A stretch of 64,000 nt of DNA from Molanna angustata (taxonomy: Eukaryota > Arthropoda > Insecta > Trichoptera > Molannidae): assembly GCA_963576475.1 (NCBI GenBank), contig OY754984.1:16807775-16871774 (forward strand), in the 5' to 3' direction. The first letter of the stretch is position 1. Every line of letters starts with the position of its first letter. The position numbers were made by a program, and so were the translations under genes. The notes beneath the pieces are model-generated. The model searched no databases. It worked only from the letters and a program-made list of their open reading frames with translations, and had not been told where the DNA came from. Of this stretch, positions 57,540 through 64,000 are shown one piece after another.

Positions 57540-58010
57540 TTTCATTTTTTTTGACAAACATTTTTTCCAACATCTCAATAGAGACGAAGTAGGGATATTG
57601 TAGAAGAACCAGGAACTCGAGGCACCTACAGTGCTTACGACCTGTCATCGTCTGGTTTACGTGATCACTTTATGCGCTTACGAAACGTTCACCAATTATG
57701 CCTTCTTATTGAGTTCCCTTATCGATGTAATTTTTTGAAAGTTCTATATATTTGAATAGTGTATAACATTTTACCTGAAAATAATGCATTATTGCGCAAG
57801 CGCATAAAGTGATCACGTTAACCAGCCGATGACAGGTCGTAAGCCCTGTAGGTGCCTCGAGTTCCTGGTTCTTCTACAATATCCCTACTTCGTCTATATT
57901 GAGATGTTGGAAAAAATTTTTGTCAATAAAAATATCATTTGACTCCGGAAAAGGAAAAAAATCCAAAGTTTGCGTATATGCAATTAAAAAAGAATATTCT
58001 ATTTAAGAAT
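57540..58010. mobile_element. Foldback repeat family C, copy 6 (palindromic)
   Basis: The left half (CCAACATCTCAATAGAGACG, AGGGATATTGTAGAAGAACC, CTTACGACCTGTCATCG, GTGATCACTTTATGCGC) is repeated as reverse complement on the right, ending CTATATTGAGATGTTGG at 57917. Arms are about 130 bp; about 75 bp lie between them. The right flank carries the same outer sequence (TTTGCGTATATGCAATTAAA) as copy 3. Confidence 0.9.
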
Positions 58011-58077
58011 TTCACATTATTTGAACGTTTTTAAGCACCAAAGCCTTAACAAGTAGCATGTAGATATTTCATAATTT

Positions 58078-58434
58078 ATTTATTTATTTATTTATTTCAC
58101 ATACGGCATGTATTGCCTTTTAAAACATACATTAAAATATACATAGGTACTGAGAAAAAACATAGAGACTAAAAACAATAATACCTTAAGTAAAAGGAAA
58201 CAAAAAAGAAAACATACTAAAAAAGTTAATAAAACAATATGTGAAGCAACTAAATATAAAAAAAGATAGGTATTATATATACAAATAAAATTTGAACACA
58301 AATCAGCAGAGAAACAGTGCAACTTAAAAATACATTTGTTTACAGTAATATTTACAAAAGAAAAAAAAAGAAAAATAATATTACATAGATTGTCAAGATT
58401 CATTCATTACATAATATAATCATTTCATTATATG
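58078..58434 (-). mobile_element. LINE 3' UTR, left part of a LINE split by the LTR element
   Basis: Minus strand: a T-rich UTR leading to AAAAGGCAATACATGCCGTA, TGTGAAATAAATAAATAAAT, the (AAAT)n tail at 58078-58097. The coding C-terminus on the same strand resumes at 63672, immediately on the other side of the LTR element, so the two parts are one LINE. Confidence 0.65.
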
Positions 58435-59077
58435 TGTGGCGATTGCGCCAATTGCGCCGTGCAGTGCTTCGCTGCGCTGAGTACTTCGGCAGGCGCCATC
58501 TTGCCCTGCGCCGTATTCACAGCCCGTCTCCTATTTAAGGGGAAGCACAGCGCGCCCAGACCATTCCGCTCATCCAGATCTCGAAGCTAGGCATCACGCT
58601 GCCCGACCGCTCGTCGTCGTTCAAATCGTCCGCGTTTCAAATTTACATTTATATTCATTAAATAATAACTCGACATTTCTGTACCAAGTAATATTAGTAA
58701 ACACCAATTGTAATCATCAACTTGATAAATAAAAGAGTAAGTTCAATTTCCTGTTATATCTTTCAATCTGTCAACCATTCCTACCTGAGTAATATTTGAT
58801 AATAATATTTAATCTATTGTATACGGTATCGCAATTGCTTGGTCGATCAATCTGTGGCTCAGCTGTCGGGACTATCCGAACAGACGGCCACCAGGTTCGA
58901 ACCAAGCGGTTGAGATATCATTTGGGTTGTATGTAGCTAAAGGCGGACAAACAGGTAATACCTACACGTCCAACTGACCGACCTTACCACCTCAATTACA
59001 GGCTTGCATATCAGCTCACGCTGGTATGCAATCGCTTCCAACCAAGTGACCACTCTGGCACTTTAGTAAGCTCTACA
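58435..59077 (+). repeat. 5' LTR of non-autonomous LTR retrotransposon
   Basis: TGTGGCGATTGCGCCAATTG to AAGCTCTACA. It aligns without indels to 63029-63671 (constant offset 4594). Features: a TATA-like TATTTAAGG at 58532, AATAAA at 58728, and a tRNA-like module with A box TGGCTCAGCTG (58855) and B box GGTTCGAACC (58894). This copy lacks the 30 bases that precede TGTGGCG in the 3' copy. Confidence 0.9.
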
Positions 59078-59099
59078 TACGCAATCTTCTTACCCCAAA

Positions 59100-59230
59100 A
59101 CTGGTGACTCCCGATCGTGTCTCTGAACACCCACCAGGCCAAAACTGGTGACCCGAACGTGTCTGAACATACCTTCTAAACAGTCCCAAAACTGGTGACT
59201 CCCGATCGTGTCTCAGAACATACACATACC
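59100..59230 (+). repeat. Triplicated primer-binding-site-like motif
   Basis: CAAAACTGGTGACTCCCGAT, CGTGTCTC occurs at 59096, a variant AAAACTGGTGACCCGAACGT, GTCTGAACA at 59143, and again at 59182. Only the first lies close to the LTR end. tRNA partner not identified. Confidence 0.7.
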
Positions 59231-59582
59231 TTCAGAAACTGGTAAAATTCCGAAATCGTTTAAAAAACTCAGGTACTTTTATTTTGTGCTCATAATTTCA
59301 ATTGTTATACTGTAGTAAAAAATCTGGTGAGCCTATCACAACCTATTGTGCCTTTTTAACGTAAAATCAGTAGTTTTATTAAACAGAACAATAATATGTG
59401 TTCATTAATATACTGCGTAACATTTTACTGCACGACAGAAACAAAGGATTTAACAGGAATTAATACTTGAACAGCGAGGTCTGGATGAACGGAATCACTC
59501 GAGCAGGTAACACATATATTACAAGCTAATATATTAAATACATTTGTCTTATAATTTGTCAAAAATTAATTACAAGTGTACC

Positions 59583-59640
59583 CGCTCAAAAAACGCTCAA
59601 AAACGCTCAAAAACGTTCAAAAACGTTCAAAAACGCTCAG
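59583..59640 (+). repeat. 11-bp tandem repeat (CTCAAAAACGC)n
   Basis: Five to six units of CTCAAAAACGC / TTCAAAAACGT lie within the LTR element's leader. Confidence 0.85.
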
Positions 59641-61400
59641 ACGCAAATTCCACCAAAATTAACATATTTACAATTGTTTGATATATAACTTATATGTACT
59701 TTATATTTTTTCATGACTGACGAGACGCAAAAATAATCCAGACGGAACAATTAAAAAAGAAGATGCCTAAAAAAAAAAAAAACCAAAAGTACCAGAAAAT
59801 AAATAAATACATACAAAGGACGAAGGTATAAAAATAAAAAGCAAAAAGCCAGAGAACCAAAACGCCGAAAAGAGGTATAAAAATCATAATATTACTAAAG
59901 TCATCTTAAAAACCTAAAGTCATTCTAAAAGCATAAAGTCAGTATAAATATTTTATCTTGTTCATAATTGATAAAACTCAAAAAAAATTAAAAATAAATT
60001 TCATAGAAATTCATAAAATATTTATTTTTGCTAAATATCGTAATACGTAAAAATTAAAAAATTATCAATAAAAAATACATATTACATTCCCAAATAAAAC
60101 CATTATCATAAAAACTAAAAATTAGAAACATATAGTTATATAATTATTATATTCGTAAAACGCATATTTTTATGTAAAAATTCAGTAAACCAAATATATG
60201 TTTAAGAATGTTACACCGTGTCCATCGGTAATAAAAAAGGAGGTAAACGAACTTCAAACAAAAGGCTCGCTGAATGAACTCGTATAACCCCTATATAACA
60301 GCGATAACGGTCGGGTCAATACCCCATTTACAAAAGTGAAAGTTAGCATAATGTTATTTAAAACATCGATCGCAAAAATAAAATTTTACATCGCCTAAAT
60401 AAAAATAGAATTCAACAAATAATTTAACAACGCAAGGCACAAATAATAAAATACATTAAATATTTAAATAAATTAGATACATCGTTTCTAAACATAATTA
60501 TAGGAATAAAACAATTGTATACAATTACAATTAAATAAAATAAAATACGTACGCAAACGAACATTATAATATATTTTTAAAATATTTTTTCGAAATAATT
60601 TTTTGAAAATAAACTAAACAAATGCTTCTAAAACTATAATATTAAAATATTATTCTAAAAAATAAACTCCAACAAGCATACGATACGGAAGTTTAAAACT
60701 ATAACTATAATATAGAAAGCAAATTTAAACAATTACTAACTACAAATAAACATTGTTTTTAAATTCAATCGAAATAAATAAAAATAAAAAGCCGTGATAC
60801 ATTGAACAGCTACAAATAGCTAATGTTGAACAGCTACAATTAGCTAAACACAAAATATTTTTTATATACAAAATATTTTACTTTATTTTTTATAAAAAAA
60901 CACTACAACTATAAAACCATGATCGAACAATAAAAATAATACGATACGATAGCGAATACGTTCCAGAATATAGAAACATTGAAACTATAATATACGGTAG
61001 TAAAAATACCTAACCATAATCAAACATTAAAACCTTATTATATATTAACTATATAATACAGCAACAAACTGGTACTATAAACTAAACTATATTATATTAA
61101 CTATGTAATACTACAAAAAGTATTATAAAACATTAAAATTATAAAACATTGAAACATGGCATACATAATAATAAATATTATAAACATAGTCGTATTTTAA
61201 ATTTAAAAAAAAACATTGTACAATACAATACGAAACAAACAAATAACATTATATGGCATTATAGTATAATACTTTAGCAACGAGTATAAACATACTTATA
61301 AATCAAATCAAATGGAACTTGCAAATTATAACAAACATTATTTTATACCTATCAATCATCGCAAGTACAAACATTTACATTGTATAATTCTATTGTATAA
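59641..61400 (+). other. A-rich internal region of the LTR element, non-coding
   Basis: Adenine-dominated sequence with many stops in all frames and no ORF over 60 codons. CAGCTACAA-TAGCTAA duplicates occur near 60808-60845. Confidence 0.6.
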
Positions 61401-61435
61401 TTTTAAAATTTCAAATTGAGCATCAAAGACATCAA

Positions 61436-61615
61436 CAAGAATCATCTGGACGACTTCATACAGCAACTAGCTGCCGCATTCAACCGCATCACTACATATA
61501 AGAAAAAATTATTTATGATGAATCACATCATCATCATCATCATCTGGACGACTTCATACAGAAACTAGCTGCCCCCGCATTCTACCGCATCACTACCGGG
61601 AAGAAATTAACTATG
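61436..61615 (+). repeat. Two-copy direct repeat, about 100-bp period
   Basis: ATCATCTGGACGACTTCATA, CAGCAACTAGCTGCC, GCATTCAACCGCATCACTAC at 61441 recurs at 61540 with small changes; a (CAT)n run lies between. Confidence 0.9.
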
Positions 61616-61989
61616 GATGAACCACTGCATCTTCACATCATACCAGCATTCAACCGGAGCATCGCTGAGGATCATCTTTGGTACCGCCAATACTCACTGC
61701 TCAACACCGCTGAAGAACCAGCAACGTTTGCCTTTTGAGAACATCTCCGTGCCAGCATCACACATACACTTACTACAAGAGCACGCAAAGTCTTCCCCAA
61801 GTCATCGCCATCATTGCTCTGACAAGGAACGATTTTGTTGGACATACAACGTCTCTTCCTTCATGGCCTGCACGCAAAGAGCTAATGTCAACCTCCTTGC
61901 GACGCATGAAGAAACGAAGCTGCTCAACATTTACGTGTCACCGCCCTGAGGAGTTCACATCACATCCTCCGGTTTCACGAAATGTACAC

Positions 61990-62233
61990 AGGTTACACTG
62001 AAGTCCCATGCACTTCAAAGCCGTCAACATGGCGCACCGCAAATACCTACAGGTTACACTGAAGTCCCATGCACTTCAAAGCCGTCAACATGGCGCACCG
62101 CAAATACCTACAGGTTACACTGAAGTCCCATGCACTTCAAAGCCGTCAACATGGCGCACCGCAAATACCTACAGGTTACACTGAAGTCCCATGCACTTCA
62201 AAGCCGTCAACATGGCGCACCGCAAAACCCTAC
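61990..62233 (+). repeat. 61-bp tandem repeat, four units
   Basis: Units AGGTTACACTGAAGTCCCAT, GCACTTCAAAGCCGTCAACA, TGGCGCACCGCAAATACCTA start at 61990, 62051, 62112 and 62173. The period is not a multiple of three, so it cannot encode a uniform peptide repeat. Confidence 0.97.
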
Positions 62234-62727
62234 AGGCTACACTGGATACTCTACATCCAAAGCTGTCTCCTGACGACACGCCGAAAACCACAAGACACCC
62301 TCGTGCTTCGCCCTTGCCGGCACACGAGGCAGCTGTCGAATATTTATATACAAGCATACACACGCTGAGCACACTGCAAACCATTTCGCCTAGCTGGATA
62401 AATACCTACTTCAGGAAGATATTCCCGACAAAGTCGAAGCATCCACGCATACAACTGCATCAATTTTCTACATACATAACACATCTACTTCATCCTGAAC
62501 AAAAAATAGAACTTCTACACTTCATAACAGAAAACTGGGGACCATTCACAATTAATGGTACACTACGAAGTCGCAATCAACAACACCCAACAAGCTATAC
62601 CACTGAGGAACACATAAGGATGTCCAGCCAGCACACGCAGGACGACACTCCTCCATTCACCTCAATAGCAGAGCAACCGCACGCCATCACAAGAGCAGCA
62701 AATCATACCAGCAGCAGATATTTTTAA
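62191..62727 (+). CDS. Unrecognised 178-codon frame in the LTR element
   Basis: It starts within the last 61-bp unit (MHFKAVNMAHRKTLQATLDT) and continues LSPSWINTYFRKIFPT-like and LLHPEQKIELLHFITENWGP before TAA. It has no zinc knuckle or catalytic motif. The middle (about residues 60-125) has a plausible helical, gag-like composition, but I cannot assign a family. It may be a remnant of gag or a lineage-specific protein; the true start is uncertain since an upstream frame (61617-61949) ends before it. Confidence 0.35.
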   Translation: MHFKAVNMAHRKTLQATLDTLHPKLSPDDTPKTTRHPRASPLPAHEAAVEYLYTSIHTLSTLQTISPSWINTYFRKIFPTKSKHPRIQLHQFSTYITHLLHPEQKIELLHFITENWGPFTINGTLRSRNQQHPTSYTTEEHIRMSSQHTQDDTPPFTSIAEQPHAITRAANHTSSRYF

Positions 62728-62984
62728 AAGATAAGTAACTTCATACTCTGTACAAAAACAAATTTATACTTATAATATGATTAACTTTATATACGTATAG
62801 ATTAAGTTGTATTTAAATAATTACATTACTGTGTATTAGGAAAGACTACTTTTCGTATAGAAATTCATTATATAACATGTACATAGCGGTTCAAAAGAAA
62901 ACCCTATGCAAAATAACATAACAAATCAAATGCTTTAAAAATTTTTTTTATCTTTCACAGAACGCAATGTAAGGACTTTGAACT

Positions 62985-62998
62985 TCGAGGAGGGGTCG
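62985..62998 (+). promoter_or_regulatory. Candidate polypurine tract of the LTR element
   Basis: CGAGGAGGGG immediately precedes TCG and then TGTTTCG (62999), a position suited to plus-strand priming. If so, the full LTR starts at 62999. Confidence 0.5.
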
Positions 62999-63671
62999 TG
63001 TTTCGTCTAAGCGACTGCCAGCGGGGTCTGTGGCGATTGCGCCAATTGCGCCGTGCAGTGCTTCGCTGCGCTGAGTACTTCGGCAGGCGCCATCTTGCCC
63101 TGCGCCGTATTCACAGCCCGTCTCCTATTTAAGGGGAAGCACAGCGCGCCCAGACCATTCCGCTCATCCAGATCTCGAAGCTAGGCATCACGCTGCCCGA
63201 CCGCTCGTCGTCGTTCAAATCGTCCGCGTTTCAAATTTACATTTATATTCATTAAATAATAACTCGACATTTCTGTACCAAGTAATATTAGTAAACACCA
63301 ATTGTAATCATCAACTTGATAAATAAAAGAGTAAGTTCAATTTCCTGTTATATCTTTCAATCTGTCAACCATTCCTACCTGAGTAATATTTGATAATAAT
63401 ATTTAATCTATTGTATACGGTATCGCAATTGCTTGGTCGATCAATCTGTGGCTCAGCTGTCGGGACTATCCGAACAGACGGCCACCAGGTTCGAACCAAG
63501 CGGTTGAGATATCATTTGGGTTGTATGTAGCTAAAGGCGGACAAACAGGTAATACCTACACGTCCAACTGACCGACCTTACCACCTCAATTACAGGCTTG
63601 CATATCAGCTCCGGCTGGTATGCAATCGCTTCTAACCAAGTGACCACTCTGGCACTTTGGCAAGCTCTACA
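62999..63671 (+). repeat. 3' LTR of non-autonomous LTR retrotransposon
   Basis: From 63029 it matches the 5' LTR base for base apart from a few substitutions (for example CACGCTGG versus CCGGCTGG near 63610). The first 30 bases (TGTTTCGTCTAAGCGACTGC...) have no counterpart at 58435. TATA-like, AATAAA and pol III-like boxes are at the corresponding positions. Confidence 0.85.
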
Positions 63672-64000
63672 TACCACAAATACTTCATACCCCAAATATG
63701 TAACAACAAACTCTTGTATGCACCATAACCCAATGCAAAGACATCGATCTGCTCAAACTTATTTGCAAGTCTTGGAAGTCTCTGCATTGGTGAGCCAAAC
63801 AAATAATTTGTGTAGATATTTTGTAAGGCGAAACATTCACTATTGCGAGTGAGTCTTGAGGGTACACGTAAGTGAATCTGTGACAAAAGACGAGGACAAT
63901 CTACAACACCATTCAGTAATCTATGAAAAAATGCAAGATCAGCTATTACTCTCCTTATCTCCAGCGCATCAAGAGAGCAAAATGATCTCAAAAATCCATA
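63672..64000 (-). mobile_element. CR1/jockey-like LINE RT C-terminus, right part of the split LINE; runs off window
   Basis: The minus-strand frame encodes RSFCSLDALEIRRVIADLAF, FHRLLNGVVDCPRLLSQIHL, RVPSRLTRNSE, FGSPMQRLPRLANKF and IDVFALGYGAYKSLLLHIWG. This is the standard LINE C-terminal block (same domain as at 9662-10027). It reads open to the junction with the 3' LTR and then continues only artificially into the LTR. Confidence 0.8.

Larger units (their letters stand above)
58435..63671 (+). mobile_element. Non-autonomous LTR retrotransposon (LARD-like), about 5.2 kb
   Basis: Two long, nearly identical direct repeats flank a 3.9-kb interior. After the 5' LTR come three PBS-like TGGTGAC..CCGA.CGTGTC repeats; before the 3' LTR lies a purine tract GAGGAGGGG. 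The plus strand of 59700-61400 is strongly A-biased. No reverse transcriptase, protease, zinc knuckle or integrase motif was found. Such elements rely on a partner's enzymes (inference). LTR near-identity implies recent insertion. A clear target-site duplication was not found. Confidence 0.85.

Noticed and set aside
58092..58403. 103-codon minus-strand frame rich in Phe, Leu and Ile
   Set aside because: T-rich LINE 3' UTR; hydrophobic composition follows from base composition.

Overview
The window is an AT-rich stretch of an arthropod nuclear genome, most likely a moth or butterfly. The evidence is one intron-containing animal gene, several tRNA-derived SINE copies, many 5'-truncated LINEs, a BEL/Pao LTR element, pervasive foldback/MITE DNA, and the recurrent motif gtaggtacctac that is common in lepidopteran DNA. 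The species assignment is inference. There are no bacterial-type operons, CRISPR arrays or rRNA genes, and no convincing functional tRNA gene.

Only one host gene is recognisable: the 3'-terminal coding exon of a two-pore-domain (K2P) potassium channel on the minus strand at 29344-30488. Its upstream exons were not found; they would lie at higher coordinates inside or beyond this window. The exon carries an in-frame TGA at 29659-29661 followed by 104 further open codons with clearly coding-like composition. This makes it a strong stop-codon-readthrough candidate.

Layout. 1-4260: BEL/Pao retrotransposon on the minus strand. Its gag-protease part and its reverse transcriptase/RNase H part are in one frame, interrupted by a single TGA; it continues beyond base 1. 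4.3-8.8 kb: MITEs, a SINE nested in a foldback element, LINE tails and a 550-bp tetranucleotide microsatellite. 9.4-28.3 kb: LINE 3' fragments (CR1/jockey-like and RTE-like), foldback elements, SINEs and a 68-bp minisatellite. 28.3-30.5 kb: K2P 3' region. 31-35 kb: more LINE tails. 35.85-39.1 kb: a LINE with an uninterrupted 1005-codon endonuclease/reverse-transcriptase ORF, directly followed by a foldback MITE. 40.8-43.2 kb: a tetranucleotide microsatellite and a 54-bp satellite array holding a SINE fragment. 43.6-58 kb: LINE, RTE and SINE copies, a pogo-like DNA transposon relic and large foldbacks. 58435-63671: a non-autonomous LTR retrotransposon with near-identical LTRs, an A-rich internal region and no recognisable polymerase, inserted into a LINE whose two halves flank it.

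Most of the window is therefore successive layers of transposons around one channel gene. The observations most worth checking are the K2P readthrough extension, the large LTR element with a tRNA-like pol III box module inside its LTR, the BEL/Pao in-frame TGA, and several families of long near-palindromic foldback repeats.
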